64,000 nucleotides of DNA from Panonychus citri (taxonomy: Eukaryota; Arthropoda; Arachnida; Trombidiformes; Tetranychidae): positions 558,001 to 622,000 of the forward strand of contig NW_026515509.1 of NCBI RefSeq assembly GCF_014898815.1, written 5' to 3'. Positions 24,401 to 38,707 of the stretch are shown here, piece by piece; position 1 is the first letter of the stretch; each line of letters begins with the position of its first letter. The notes under the pieces were generated by a model. That model had not been told where the DNA came from and did no database searches. It worked only from the letters and a program-made list of their open reading frames with translations. The position numbers and the translations under genes were made by a program.

Positions 24401-27400
24401 TTTGAGGCATCAATAGAATCAATATTCTTTCGAAAAACTGTAAAAATATAGATGGAAAATTAGGTAAGAAGAATATTAGTATTGATTGGTAAAAGCTGAA
24501 GAAAATTAATCATCAATTAGATTTACCTGTGAACCCTTGAGTGAAGATGTACCCATATAAAGAAAGACTCCATAAAGAACTGGCATTGGGATGTTTCTCA
24601 GAACTGAGGTCATGAAAACGGAAAGACCACAAAGAATGAAGATACAAATATGGGTAACTCGTTGTTCCCTAACACCAAGAAATTGTGGCTTCTCTCCTGG
24701 TGCAGCAGATTCAGATTCCATTTTCAATGAATTAACATGAGTCATGGACAGAACTGTAGCTGCAACAAACCAAGGTAACCCAAAGATTGAACATATTGCA
24801 ATGAGAATTGAAAGTACGAACAAATCAAGATGGTAACCACATCCTTTCTGTTAATTTCAATAGAAGAAGAAAAAAAGTAAATCAAAAGGCCAACAATCAA
24901 AAATATTACAGATAATTAAACAAGCAATCAACAAAATAACATACTTTAAGCTTATTCTCTTTACGATTAACGATGACAGCGGTAATTTGTTGATCCATAA
25001 AAATCAATATAACAGCTAAAAGAGCTGGGAACGGACAGGCTATCGGCATCCACCAAGGATTATTACCAATTATAGGGATCATCCAACCACCACGCTCATC
25101 AGAGGTGGGCTATAAATATATATTAGAAAAGGTAAAAGATATAATTATTCAAAATCTTTTATTGATTCAGGGCAATTCAGCTTGTTTTCTTTCCGTATTC
25201 ACTCAAAGACTAATTGTTGAATATGGTCACTATTCTGTGAAAGTTTGACCGATGTTTTCAAGGTCAATAAAGGTTATTCAGTCATACACTTGATGAAGTT
25301 TCTAGGATCAAAAAATCATTCAAATTCACTCCAATTTGTTGAATTGCCCTGTAGATTGATTCTCTTACCTTGAACTTATCTGGTACAACTAATTTGGGTG
25401 TTGACAGGCCAACTTTATAGTCTATCAAAGTCATAACAAATATAGCTATCACTACTGAGAAATCACTGACAAATTGTCGGACTTTACTAGGGAAGAAAGG
25501 AGTAAATTTAAATTCTTTAAGAGATACCGAGATGGTAAAAGTAAAGATAAAAAGTAAGACGGAAAAAAGGAAGACATCAGGCACATTTTTTTCGTTACAA
25601 CCAGGGCCCATAAGGGCACCACTATTTTCGATGCAATATTTGATTCCAGTTGAATTGTAAGCATACTTTTGAATATTCCAAGAATTATTATCTTTATCCA
25701 GACAATTACAGGTAAAATTAATATTCGCAACATCTCCAGTTCGAATGGGATATTCTTTACCAATTTCAAGAACCTTTTCAACTGCTTTGTAGATGAAAAT
25801 AACCGAGATCAAGGTGGCAAAATTTTCTTCAGTAAATCGGGTAATATAACAAACGAAAGCACTAGCATCAACAGCCACGAAAACCAACAGATAGAAAGCA
25901 GTCCACAGTCCGATCCACATACGAATCGGTAAGTACTGTAGACCAAATTTCCTACAATCCAACAAAAAATATATAAGACAAAAAAACGACAATACGTCAA
26001 AATTTGGATCACAGTTAACATGATCAACTAAATCATAAATCTAGCGACAAAGCAAAAAAAAAAGGTACGAACTGGCAAACATTGAAGACGATCGTTTCAT
26101 AGACCAAAACGGGACCAGTACTACCAAGAATGGTCAACGGTTGACCACTAAAAAATCCATAGAGTATACCGCAAACAGCACCACTCAATAAGCTTTCCAT
26201 AGTAGCCTGAAAATTGGAAATGCAATCAATTGGAATTAAAAATCACACCGAAACTTTGACCTGATCAATTGATTAAACGTACAATATTTTTTCCCGTGGC
26301 ATCGCCAAGAAGACCACCAAAGGTAATAATAGGAGCTAAACAGGCAAAGTATAAAAAAATTACTGAAGCGATTGATTGCAACGCTAAGGCATCCTTAAAG
26401 TCGCTCAAGTACCAAGGGGCTTTACGCTTAAAATCGTTAATGAGACCACCGAACCACCTGAAAGTTTGGAAGAAAAAAAAAGGTTCATATTACTAATTGT
26501 TATTAACGATTTACTGGATGAGCCTAATGAGATTAGTTGAAGGTTACTTTTCCCTTATAATAGTTATAATTTTTTTGATTAACATGCCAAATTAAATTCA
26601 TCCAAATAACATGATTAAGATGGTGAAATATTACAAAAGTTCATCTGTCTCTCTGGTAATCTCATTTTGATGGAATAAGATAGAGATAAAAAATACTCTG
26701 TATCTCTGATGGATTGATAGCTATTTGTAAACTATAATTAGAACAAAAGTAACAGTTACCATGGAAAAAGGTATCAATATAAAAGATTCCAGGAAGAAAG
26801 AGGAGAAAATTAAAGCTACAAAGAGGTAAAAATAGTGAATAGAATAATTTTGGCAAAATTATAAGTATTTTGATCATAATTGATTGTGTTACCTTCCAGA
26901 TCGTTTTAATCCACTTGCTTCTCGTTCCTTTTGCTCTTCTTCCTCTTCGTCAACTAGTTTAACGGGTTCAGAGGGATCATGTTTTTTACGAGATTCCTGA
27001 GAGGGTATTTGCTGGGGTGGTTCAATTCGTATACTTGGATCCCATGCTCCGGGTGGAAGTATAGTAACAGCGTCCAGAAATTCATCAACACCAGCTAGAA
27101 GATCTTGTCGACTTTTTGATTTATATGCAACATCATGAAAAATCTTCAAGATGAAGATGTTTAATGAGTATCGATAGCAGATAAAGAACAAATTAGAAAA
27201 GTTCACTTGAGCGCCGATTTAAATTCGATATGCTTACTTCATCAGACATAAGAGTTGCCATGGCTCGTCCAACTTCATGATAACGACCTGGAATGCTGTG
27301 AGGACCCAAAAGAATGAACAAAAAGCGAGTGGGCACCGGCACCTCAGTGAGATCTCCTAAATGACAGGCTTGAGACAATCGTACGAAAGCAGATATATGC

Positions 27401-30400
27401 TTATCAAGGAATTCAACTTCTCCAACAAGAATATTATCTGCTTCGGCTCCTGGTGGAACTTTTTTCATGAATGCTTGATTTGCCTGAAGAAAAAACAAGA
27501 AAATAACATAATTAGATTAAGTGATCCAACAAATTGAAAAAAAATTAAAGAGAAACAATTTACCTTATGTTGTAGATCAGCTGAAGAACTGGCATTATGG
27601 TCCGTAAGTGATACACCCGAAAGTTGTTGATTATTGGCATGGAGGTGGAGAGATGTTGCACTGGGACTTAGAGGTATCGATCCTCCACTACCTCCTCCAG
27701 CATCATGATTTGACCCTTGACCTGTTTAAAAGGTTAAACAGAACCAGACTCATCTAATTAATATATGAGATTCTCATCAATCAGATGAAATACTATTCAT
27801 TATTATAGTAAATTTAAAAATGATTAATTCGCAAGGAGTTCAAAGTGCAAGGCAAGTGACACAAACAAAATCAATGGTAGAAAATCATAATTAAGCATCA
27901 TGCAAATTAACAGTCGAGGAAAAATAGTCAAATCAAAACAAATCAACTTGAACATTGTGATGAACAGGTAAAGAGGGGGAACAATTAACGATAACTATTC
28001 AATTCCATGGGAATCTCCCACCAATATTAAATTATTTTCCAATAATATTAACAATTGTGAGAAAAGCAAACAAAAAGGAAACAATCTAAGGTTAAATTGT
28101 GACAAGTATTAACTGAATTTAATTTTTCTAAAAACAAAAGGTGATCAACTAAATTCTCGTTTCATTCATTAAGATTCATGATTGTGTTGATTGTTCACAA
28201 AAATCGCAAAAAAAACAAACAAAATTCAGGTAAGTGAACAACAAATAAACAGTGTAAACAATTGAGTATTGAGAGATTCATGATGCATGAAATGAAAATT
28301 TTGATTGCGAATTTCAATTTTCAATGATTGATTGATTATCATGCATCCAAATTGATTCACCAAACACGCACACGACACACACACACACACACACACACAC
28401 AACTCGATAATGGGCATTATCATAGGTTTCTAATAGTATGTTAAGAGATCGTTATAAATAATTAAAATTTCGTTAATTTTGTTTTTATATTATATAAATT
28501 TGGATTCTACGTCTTTTAAACTTTGTCGTATTAATTAGGTGAGAAAATAAGAAAACACTAAAGGTAAATTCAAAATAAATATAATATGATAATAATAATA
28601 ATAGTATAATTATAATTATGATTATCTAGGTGGAAAAACTTTTTTACCCAATGAAACGTTCAAATGTTTGCCGAATTGAGGATTCCAATCTGATGAGGTT
28701 ACTGGTGCGGTAACCGGAGCATTGGGATGTCCCCCAACGGTAGTAGTATCTTTAGTAATCTTATCCAAATTACCTAATATATTTTAACCATTTCAACACA
28801 ATAATTGATGTTTGGAATTTGTATATCATATTATATATAAAAAAAATATATATAAGGTTGATGACGATAATATATAATATGTTTATATATGGGTGTGTAT
28901 ATGATAAAAGAAATGATAATATTCATGGGGAAAGGTAAGAAAAAAAGTTACATTAACACAGAGTAAACAATCAAGCATTGAAATATCGTTGATATTTAAA
29001 CGTGTATCATAAACACACACACACATATATATATACACATGAGGTAAAATTAATGCCAATACTAATTGAGATACGAAAATATTGAAATAATAATAATGTG
29101 TACATAGGAAAATGGGAATTATACTGAGATAAAACGATATTCATGGTGATTAATTTGTAACAATCAGTTGATTGTGAATTGGTGTAAAGAGCTAACAGTT
29201 TTATAATATTAATTAAAGACTTGAATATCTTGATGCATGTGATGAGTTTTGTTTTTGTTTTGTTTTTAACGTTGGCAAAATAAAAGCAAATGATAAGAAG
29301 CTCTGAGTGTGATGATTAAATTAATCTATCAACAGATTAACAAAAAAAAAGAAAGTGATTGGTGTGATTATGATGATGATTATGATAATTATGATGATGA
29401 TGATGTTTGTTTTGAGTTAAATTCATTTTCTCCATATGTTACTTACAGTGTGAACCGAACATGCTTTTAGATGAATTTCGTCCAATATCAGCAAGTGAAC
29501 GAATCAAAGGAAGACGATTTTTATCCTTATCATGTCTCTTCTCATGTTGATGACGATGACGACGTAATAATGATTCTTTCACTTTATCTTTAGCTTCTAA
29601 TGAAAGTTGACCTGAATTAACCATGTTTTCAAGAACCAGATCTGAATAATAATAGAGAAAAATACAAGATCAAATCAAGGTTAAATATTATGTTCGTAAT
29701 CAATATTTTTCCAATAAACAGCCAAAGACTGAATTTGCAACCGCTTTTTAAATCATTCACGGAGTTGAATAAAATCAATGAGAGATAGAGTTAACCCGAA
29801 GATAGAGTTGTCCTCTCATTTAAGTGATGTAGTCTCTTAAAATGGTCAACTGATTAGATATAAAAAGTTATCTTTACTTGATTATCAATAAACTTCGTGA
29901 ATGATTTAAAAATTGGTTGCAAACTCAAAGTCTGTGGTGATTTAGTTATTATTTACCTGCAATCTGATCTAAACTGGAACCTTCCAAGTCCAACATAACG
30001 GTCCCATTAAGTATACAGCTACGAAGTTCAAATAGAGAGTGAAGAGAGATCGTGGCAACATGAGGCTTAGACCAACGATCTCCTCCCTCCTCGACATCTT
30101 CCTCGAATTTGATCCACCTTTGATACGAAAGAGAATTCAAAGTAAACAAAAATACATTTAGATGAATTTCAGATATTGTACAAGGTACGAAAAAGGTATA
30201 ACATGTAGATAAAAAAGGAATAATTCATTTGGATAAGTGATGGAAAAAAGAACAAAGCTTCATATCGATTATAAGGATCACTAAAGGTTAGAAAAGGAGT
30301 ATAAATTGAGATAGAAAAGATGAGATTTTTACTGAATTTTCGTTGGAAAATCATTTTTCTTAACGACGATATACAGCCAAAGGCTTTGAGCTTCCAACTA

Positions 30401-31315
30401 CCTGTTAAACAATTCACACAGGTAAATGTAATCAATGAGAGATAAAAATGACCCAGAGAGATGTATTAATAATAATAAGCAATTTTCTCTAATTTAAACG
30501 AGATAATCTCTTGAAACGATCCTCAGATTATATATCGAAAGTGATCTTTAGCTGATTATCATTACCTGCGCGTATGATTTAACAAATGCTAATAAACTTA
30601 GTCTTTTGGCTGTACATCATTGAAGATGTACTAACAAACACTTCATCTTAATTGAAAAGATGACGAAAGGAGTGATGAGAGGAGGATGAATGATAACATA
30701 GTGAGTTAAATTGAGTGGGCAGAGAAAGAGGAAAATAAAAACCTTGCAGTTTCCCGCCATTCAGATTCATGGCCATCGCTGACGAGCTCTTCAAGTTCAC
30801 TGAATAAGGGGTGAGATTCATGTGTACCATCTTGATCATCTTCACCCAAAATAAATTGAACTCTTTCAGCTGGAGGTGTAACTATGGTGGTAAATTGAAG
30901 AGAATAAAAAAATTGCTCAGAATATCATACTACTTGTATAAGAATGAAAAGAACGAAGTTTACCAGGACGAATATCACTTTGTTCGCTACTCAATGTTCC
31001 ATCTTCACGTTTTTTGGTACCTCCATTATGACCATTATTCTTGTGATGATGGTGTTTATGTCTTCGATGGTGCCCACGTCGTCTGTATGATCCTCCAGGA
31101 ACATGGAAACCAACATACATAGCATGAGCTCTATGACCTTCAAAATCAGTGTCCGCATAAGACGGATGAGTAGTTAAGACTCCAGGATCTTTGGGAGCCT
31201 CGTCCATTGGGATACCACTTTTATTAGCATCCATCCAAGGCCTTTTATTGATTGTTATTGTAACAATATCATCATTATTGTTGTGATCATTTGTATTTAT
31301 CAGAGAAGAGCACAT
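21464..31315 (-). CDS. Ndae1: Sodium-driven bicarbonate/anion exchanger (SLC4 family, Ndae1/NBCn/NDCBE-like)
   Basis: A plasma-membrane transporter that uses the Na+ gradient to import bicarbonate and regulate intracellular pH. Sixteen exons on the - strand: 31315-30964, 30881-30743, 30117-29957, 29641-29447, 28773-28648, 27721-27564, 27483-27238, 27143-26893, 26457-26283, 26206-26073, 25951-25369, 25109-24945, 24847-24527, 24437-24261, 24167-23779 and 21674-21464. They give 1260 residues. The cytoplasmic domain shows RVQFILG, WIKFEEDVEEGGDRWSKPHV, LRSCILNGTVMLDL, VPVPTRFLFILLGP and FHDVAYKSKSRQDLLAGVDE. Membrane-domain signatures are ITFGGLLGDATG, SGQPLTILGSTGPVLVYE, CYITRFTEE, FMDQQITAVIVNRKENKLK, LPWFVAATVLSMTHVNSLK and MPVLYGVFLYMG. 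The extracellular loop has Cys residues and N-glycosylation sites. The tail ends ETPV, a class I PDZ-ligand pattern. Exons 5-6 (alternative-looking linker) are less conserved. The start Met at 31315 is plausible but other 5' exons may exist. Confidence 0.93.
21675..23778 (-). other. Last intron of Ndae1 (2.1 kb)
   Basis: This is by far the longest Ndae1 intron, placed between the exon coding RELKLLDDVMP and the terminal exon coding the acidic, PDZ-ligand tail. It is AT-rich and contains no open frame beyond noise. Such an intron can host alternative 3' ends, but none is obvious. Confidence 0.6.
28375..28401. repeat. (CA)n microsatellite in an Ndae1 intron
   Basis: This is a nearly pure CA/AC run in the intron between exons 6 and 5. 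Confidence 0.9.
29715..29944. mobile_element. MITE-like inverted-repeat element, copy 1 (Ndae1 intron)
   Basis: About 230 bp with diverged terminal inverted repeats of roughly 45 bp. The left arm contains TTTTTAAATCATTCACGGAG, and the reverse complement of the right arm contains TTTTTAAATCATTCACGAAG. Between the arms is AATCAATGAGAGATA, shared with the other copies. The right end lies about 12 bases from the 5' splice site of Ndae1 exon 3. It has no coding capacity. Confidence 0.75.
30372..30614. mobile_element. MITE-like inverted-repeat element, copy 2 (Ndae1 intron)
   Basis: About 243 bp with the best preserved ends. It starts TACAGCCAAA and ends with the reverse complement of TACAGCCAAA. 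The inner arm blocks are TTAAACAATTCACACAGGTA and, reversed, TTAAATCATACGCGCAGGTA. The interior shares AATCAATGAGAGATAAAA, GAGATAATCTCT and CTGATTATC with the other copies. It lies in the intron between exons 2 and 3 of Ndae1. Confidence 0.78.
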
Positions 31316-31882
31316 GCCAGAGAGTCACAAAGATTATGTTGAGTAAATATAGATGATGATGGTGATAGATGTAAAAAAGAAAAGGATGACGATAAAAGAG
31401 AAGAAAAAGAATAAGAAAAGATGATGTTATTAATAAGAATTAATATGAAACATTAATAATACACGGAGAGAGAAAGAGATGGAGAGAGAGAGAAAAAATC
31501 AGGAGCTGAAACATGAGAAAGCGGCAATTTATCCCACAATATACACAAATAGTAGATAAAAATAAACGTTGCTTCATCTCTTCATTTCTAATTATAACCA
31601 ATCATGAAGACGAGGAATCAATTGAAATTAAACGATTGATTCTCATCAAATAGAGATGCACATTAGATAGAGAACTTGGATAACAATAAGTTCAAAAGAA
31701 TAGAAGACAAAATCGACAATAATAAGACAAGAAAACACAAGAAAAAAAAGAGACGATAAAATAGGGAAAAAGGGATATTAGAATACACGAAGAGCCACTT
31801 ACAAGAGAGAAGATAATTAAAAAGAGTTTAGATTAATTGGAAATGAGCAACTAAGAAACGATTTTTAATACAGTCGAACACA

Positions 31883-32082
31883 TAAAAGTCATGAGTTTGC
31901 AACCACTTGCTAAATCGTTAACGCAGTTAAATCAATGAACGGATAAAATTGACCAAGAGATGCGACAATAAACAATAACCTCTCGAACGGGATAATCTCT
32001 CAAATGGTCATCGGATTAGGTATCAATGGTTATCATTACCTGCGCGAACGATTTAACAAGTGATTTAAATCTCACTGTTTAA
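31883..32082. mobile_element. MITE-like inverted-repeat element, copy 3 (upstream of Ndae1)
   Basis: About 200 bp. The left arm has GAGTTTGCAACCACTTGCTA followed by AATCGTTAACGCAG. The reverse complement of the right arm has AATCACTTGTTAAATCGTTC followed by GCGCAGGTA. The interior contains AATCAATGAACGGATAAAAT and GGGATAATCTCTCAAATGGT, clearly related to copies 1 and 2. It is located about 570 bases upstream of the Ndae1 start codon. Confidence 0.75.
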
Positions 32083-35000
32083 CGTCCTTTACAATTGGAA
32101 CAGAAATAAAGTATAAGGATGATGATGATGATGATGATGGAGTTTAGTGGAAAGATGAATGGCAAATGTAAGATACATTGGAAATGAAAAGCAAGAGAGT
32201 TTCAAGTAAAAGGAGAAGATGAAGAGCATAAAGAAGACAAGAGGGAGAGAGAGAACATGTAAATATCAACATAGACATTTTCTCATCTTTTCTTCTTGTT
32301 CAAGGCTTGAATACGAGCCAAACAAGGAGGATGACTTTTCTTTTCTTAGATTCTCAAGCCTAAATGGATTAAAATAATAATATAAACATATTTCACAAGT
32401 TCTCTTGCTTTTCTCTTATCCTCTTCTGTGTGGATCATCACGATTACAACTGCCACGGTTAAAACGATCATCATCACCCTCACCTTATCATTGTCATCAT
32501 ATTGACATGATCATTTGACAAAAAAGTAACGGTAACAGTTGATGTTGTTGTTGTCACATAAAATGTAGATTGGGAAAAGAATGTGAAAATTATGTTGACA
32601 GGTTCATTGTGAGTTTGATAGTTTTTACACTTATCAACATCATTTAAGCGGTAAAAGAGAGAGAGAGATCCAATATCATCATGGAAGATGGAAGATAATG
32701 GAATTATAATTTATCACATCAATTCCATCACCAATTTAACATGACTAACTGTCCATAGACAATTTTCAATATGAATTCTCTCTTGGAATTGAAAGTGATC
32801 AGCTCTCTCGGTCTTCTCATATTCTACTGTCACTTGAAGATATAATTTGGAACTGGAATGAACAGGAAGTAAATAAAAATAAACTAATCATAACGGATTA
32901 TTAATGAAGAGTGAAAAAAGATCAGAAAAAATTTGCAAAAAGGTTAATAGGTTGAGGAAATATAACTTTTTGGAGAGATGATATAAAATCGAAGAGAAAA
33001 ACAAAAAGAATAGAAAAAAAAGAGAAGTCAAAATGAATAAGTCAAGAGAGAAAAAGTATTAATTGTGCCTCACAATTAACCATGAAAATGGTTACATGTC
33101 AAGAGTGAAAAAAGAGAACAGTTTTCACGATTATTAACTCTCTTGAAATGAGAGAGTGAGAGAGAAAGAGAGAAAGAGTAACATGATAAAAGAAAGTGAT
33201 AAACATTTGATATTCATCATCAACAATCCATATGATGGGTTGGAAATCAGAATATAAATGGAGTTAATTTAAGAGAGAGCAAATTAACTTACAATGTCAT
33301 CTTCATGGAGAGATTATCGTTTACTTTTCTCTTAATTTAGCAATAATTAACAAGTGATTAAAGTTTTATCCGTTGGAAATATGATGAAGAATAAAAATTC
33401 ACAAAAAGAAATAGAGAAAAGTTAACAAGTTACACAATCGAAAGTTCGTTAACAAGGTGCCAATAGAAAAGAAAGGGAGATGGCGATGATGATGGTCGGT
33501 GGAAATGAAGAGAAGATTAATTTTCATCTTCCTTTTCCTCTCTCTCTCTCTCTTTCTATCTTCATGATATTCAAATACATGAAGGAGGGATGAAGGGGTG
33601 GGTGGAGTATGAACAATATTCCAATGGTGATTACAGGAAGTTGGAAGATGAAAAAAGAGGGAAAATTTTAACCGGAAGATGAAAATGAACCAAAACGAGG
33701 TAACTTTTTCACTCTCACTCAAGTTATTTCGCTCTCTTGCTCTTTCATTGATTTAGCGAATGGACAGAAATTACTATTAAGATAATTAAGAGAATTTATT
33801 ATTAATTGTCCTTGATTGAATATGAGATTTTTGTTCATTGAAACAATTTGAATGGAAAATTTTTCATCAACAATCAAATTAGAAAATTCAAATTTTTCCC
33901 CTTTAATTGTTGATTGTATCTCGATAATGATTAAGTGATTAATCAAGAGTGACAATCAATTTAGTCTATTGGTTTTCATTCATCAATTTTTTGTTATTTT
34001 TTTTACTTCTCAATTAACTTTTTACTATCATAATCATATAAACAATTATTGCCAATTGGCAATCATTTATTTTAATACTAGAAAAAGATAATCACAATCG
34101 TAACAATTAGTTAAGTATTGCATTTTAAGCTCAATCACTTTGGATCTGAGCAGTCAGAAAAAATAACAATCAACTGATTGTTATAAAAGACAATCAAGAT
34201 CAAATTAATCACTGAAATATCAACTATATTATTAATAATATCTAATGATTAGTTTGATTGTTGGAAAATCAAGATTAACTCTGATTAACAGCAATTGAAT
34301 TTAATCAGAATAGATTAGATGCTGATTGAAAATTCACACAATTTAATTATTACAATGACAATTAACTTAATTGAATCAAGGAAAGAGTAGATTTACTTTT
34401 CCATTCATTGATTAAAGAATCAAAATTAATTAAACACAATTAATCAAATCTCTTAATTGCTAATTTACATATTGGGTAAATTATCAATTCATATCATTTA
34501 ATATGAACCTAATTAATTCAATATTCAAATTAATTAGACACCATTTTAATTGCTATTGGTTTACTAATCAATCAAGAGATTCAAAATGTAACAATTAACA
34601 GATACGATTTATAAATTGTTCATCTTCATTTTTATTCAAGGTTTTGATTATCATGATTAAAAAATTCACACCAATTAATTGTAATCATGTTCATGGTGAT
34701 GAAAATATTATAATTATAATTAATATTAATTGTAAATTGTTTTCATCAACCGGAAATTTGGTTGGCTAATTACAATTAACTTTTAAAATTATAAAACTAA
34801 CACAAAGATTAAGGTAATTGTCACAATTTGATTATCATGATTAATTGAAACAACAATTTACTTAGGTAAATTTATTAATTATCCTTGAAAATTTCATCAC
34901 CATTGAATTAATTGTATATGTAAATGCAGAAAAAAGGTTTTCATTGATAATTTTGTTTAATTGTCAACATTAATTATCATTGATGATTTTTACTTTATTG

Positions 35001-36397
35001 TTTCTCTTAATCAATTATAATTGTGAACATCAGCTGATTGTGATTATTACCATAAATGTAAACGCATCAGATCAACAACAATCAATCCGAATGATTTAAA
35101 TTTCTCAATTAAGATTGATCATCAACAAGGATAATGTTAAATAAACTGATTTCGTTGTTGAACAATTAACAAAATAGACATTGAATTAACTTTAATTTAT
35201 TTCAAGAAAAATATATTATCAAATCAAAGTCCAATTTAATTTCCACAAGAATGGACTTGATATCGATTTATCGAGTTCTGGTTATTGTTCAAATGGACGA
35301 AAAAAAAGTTCTTTCAGATCAATCGATTCGTATCAACGTTTTTTTTTAAATGATTGATTGATCAGTTTTCTCAATTCTGTTGAAAAGATTGAACTAATAA
35401 TCAACTCGATTCATGAACATACGAAATGGTCACTTTTGACAAGCTCATTGACACTAGTGGACAGGGGAAAGTGTCAACTGATTGTGAAAATTAAATTAAC
35501 TCGGATCATTTCATGATGATTGTAATTAGATATTTAGATTAATAGACAGAAAAGAGAATCAAAAATCAAGCAAATCAACTTTTAACAAAGAAAACTGTTG
35601 ATTATCATCGAGTATTTAAATTGTAAATATAAATAAACCATTAGATGTAAATCATTTCATCAACAATCAAATTAAATTTTCCATTGTGAATTCCTATTGT
35701 TGATCACAATTATGTTGAATAAATAAATAATCATTACCATATGATTAAGTGTACAAATTATATCGTGATAAATTGTTGATTTAGTTAAAGATCAAACAAT
35801 TAGATAGCAAATACAAAGAGAACCACTTGGAATTGAATATGAAACAATCAAAAGTAATAATCAATCCTAATTGGATTAGAATATCGAGAAACAATAAATT
35901 AATTTACTAATCATAATGTAGTTTAAAGATTATGTATTAACAACAATCAACTAAATGATTAAGCTAAATTGTTAAGCACGATAACAATTTAGCGTGTAAA
36001 TGAAAAAAAAAGTTTTACCAATAGCGTAAACTTTAATTGTGTTGATCTGTTAACAGAAAACATGTCGGATAACAATCATAATTAAACTATTTATATAATT
36101 AAGAATATAATTTATTAATTGTCTAAATTGTATAATGTTAAAGGAAGGGGAAGAAAAATTAATAATAAATGAGATGAAATTTAAAGTTTGATTATAAAAC
36201 ATGGAAAAGGTTACAAAGGAAATCAAGGAGACAGAACCAGGAGAAACGTTGAACTGAATCGATTGCCAGAATTTTTATCGATCTCATGGAAACATCATGA
36301 ATGTTTTATCATCACTTTCTCTGCCTCTGTTTCTGTCTAATTTTATCTGTCGATATTTCTGTCTTCTATCTTTCATGATACTTTCACCAAAAACCAT

Positions 36398-36400
<3 letters not shown>

Positions 36401-36456
<56 letters not shown>
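36401..36456. repeat. (GA)28 microsatellite
   Basis: A pure GA dinucleotide run of 56 bases within the gene-poor interval. Confidence 0.95.
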
Positions 36457-36459
<3 letters not shown>

Positions 36460-38649
36460 AAACTAGATACTGAACTGAGCTGTTAGTTAATTGTTGTTGA
36501 GATGGAATAAAAAAATTGTCTTGGTCAACATAAATTCAATTCAGTCATGAAGATATCATCTTCTTCATGGTATTCAGGGTGAAAATAGATGATGATGATA
36601 ATAATTCTAGAATCAAGATGAAGATATTGGAAAAGAAAGAGATAAAGTTATTCAGTTGATCGATCAACATTCAGAATCATTCTGAATCTGTTAAGTTTCT
36701 TATCTCTTCGTGAATTTTGGTTAACATGAAATTCTGGTTTCAATACCTATTATCATCATGTACATTGTATATAGCAAGAAAAGATCATATATAACATTGA
36801 ATCAAAACTGATTGTTTATCAATTGAATCAATTCACTTGAGATATAATCAGTTGAATACTTCAAATCAATCAAAAAATGATCACCATGATAATGAAGGTT
36901 ACCAATCATGCTGATGGAAGACAAATAGAGAGAACGAGAAAAAAATATGAATAAATGTAATCGAATATATCATTTCATGGAAATTTTCAGAATCTGAGTA
37001 ATCACTTGAACATTATGAGTTATTTTTTTTTCTTTTCAGGGGGTAAAAAGTAAACTTTCATTATTCATTAACGATTAGCATTCTTGGAATCATTTTGTTC
37101 ATCTTTTATCATGTTAATCGTCTGAACAATGTTTCAATTCAGCTTTCAAAAGTTTTCAATCAACAACTTTTCACCAATATAATCACCATAATCTAATATA
37201 GCAAATTAATGGTTAATACTTAATTCTTAAACAATTTAACAGAATCATTTATTACAATGATGTCGGTGAAATATACATAACCAATTGTTATCATGAAAAC
37301 TTATAACCAGCAAAAAGTTCAAGGTGAAATTTCAAGTTGATCAACAGAATAGTAAGAATCAGATGAATGGTTAATCTTGATGATTTTTTAATCCAGGAAA
37401 AAATAAGCGAGAATGAGAGAGAGAAAGAGAGAGAGAGAGAGAGAAAAGATGAAGGAAAGATCAACATCGTACAATTATTATTAGAAACTGTATCATCACC
37501 ATGATGATGATGATGATGATGATTACTGAAATTTCGTTGCATGAAGTTCTGAGCAAGAAAAAAAACTCATAAAACATCATGGCGACTTTATAATGTTATT
37601 ATCAAGCAATTTTCCAAGAAAATGGAACCATATTAAAGTAAACAAATTGTTTCATGATATATAGAATTCACAGATTAGTTAATCTTCATTAGATTAAAGA
37701 TTAAGGGATTGAACAAAAAGGAGAAAAATTTTTGCAAACTTTTTATATTAGAAATTGATCTTTTTTTTTAGACTCATTCTTCCAACTCTGCGATTCTTTA
37801 AGTAAATTTGATTAACTTATTTTGCTTCAAATGAGATGATTTAATTACGATGATGATATTCAGAGACTTTTTCAATCCACAATCACATTAGCTGAAGGGT
37901 TTCCAGGTTTATCCGTTTTCCTGTTTCAATTGAATCTCAAAGGTTTCCTCGTCTTCATCATCATCTTAATAACTATCTCCATCTTTTAACGAACGACCAA
38001 AGTAATAAAATCATTTATCTTAAGACAATAATCCCCAGTAAATGATAGTAATTAATTTGATGATCATTTAAATCATATTTGCAGTGATTGTTGATGAACC
38101 TTAGTAACTAAATTGTAAAGTGAGAACCAATTGGCAATCAGTTTTAACGATGATCAAAAACAGTTGGAGATTTTTTTTCCCCAGGAAATATGAGTTTCAA
38201 TGAGTTTCTTGATAGATATTAAATTTTTAATGATTGAAAATTGATTGTTGATATAATTATGAAAGATATTGTTACGAAACAATTGAAACTTTCATATTGA
38301 GAAAGCAAAAAATAATTATTATTGTTTCTGTTAACATGGGAACAGAAATATTTTGCTACTCTCATATATTTACATAATCATCATGGCATTGTGGTCAATG
38401 GACATTGATTTTTATTGGTTATCAATTAATCAGAATCTACATTCATACGTGTATTTTTTTTTCCATCAAACAATCAATAAAGTAATCAGATTAATTTGAT
38501 AGAGGGGAAAAAGTGTCAATCATGTCGATGATGCTAATCGATGTTGATGAACCTTAGAAATGGATAGTTACATATTCGATTCATTGTTTGATTTTTTCAT
38601 AACAAGGGTCAAGCTATTCATTTTTACAGGTAATGGATATCTCATTATG

Positions 38650-38654
<5 letters not shown>

Positions 38655-38704
<50 letters not shown>
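38655..38704. repeat. (AG)25 microsatellite
   Basis: A pure AG run of 50 bases in the gene-poor interval. Confidence 0.95.
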
Positions 38705-38707
<3 letters not shown>

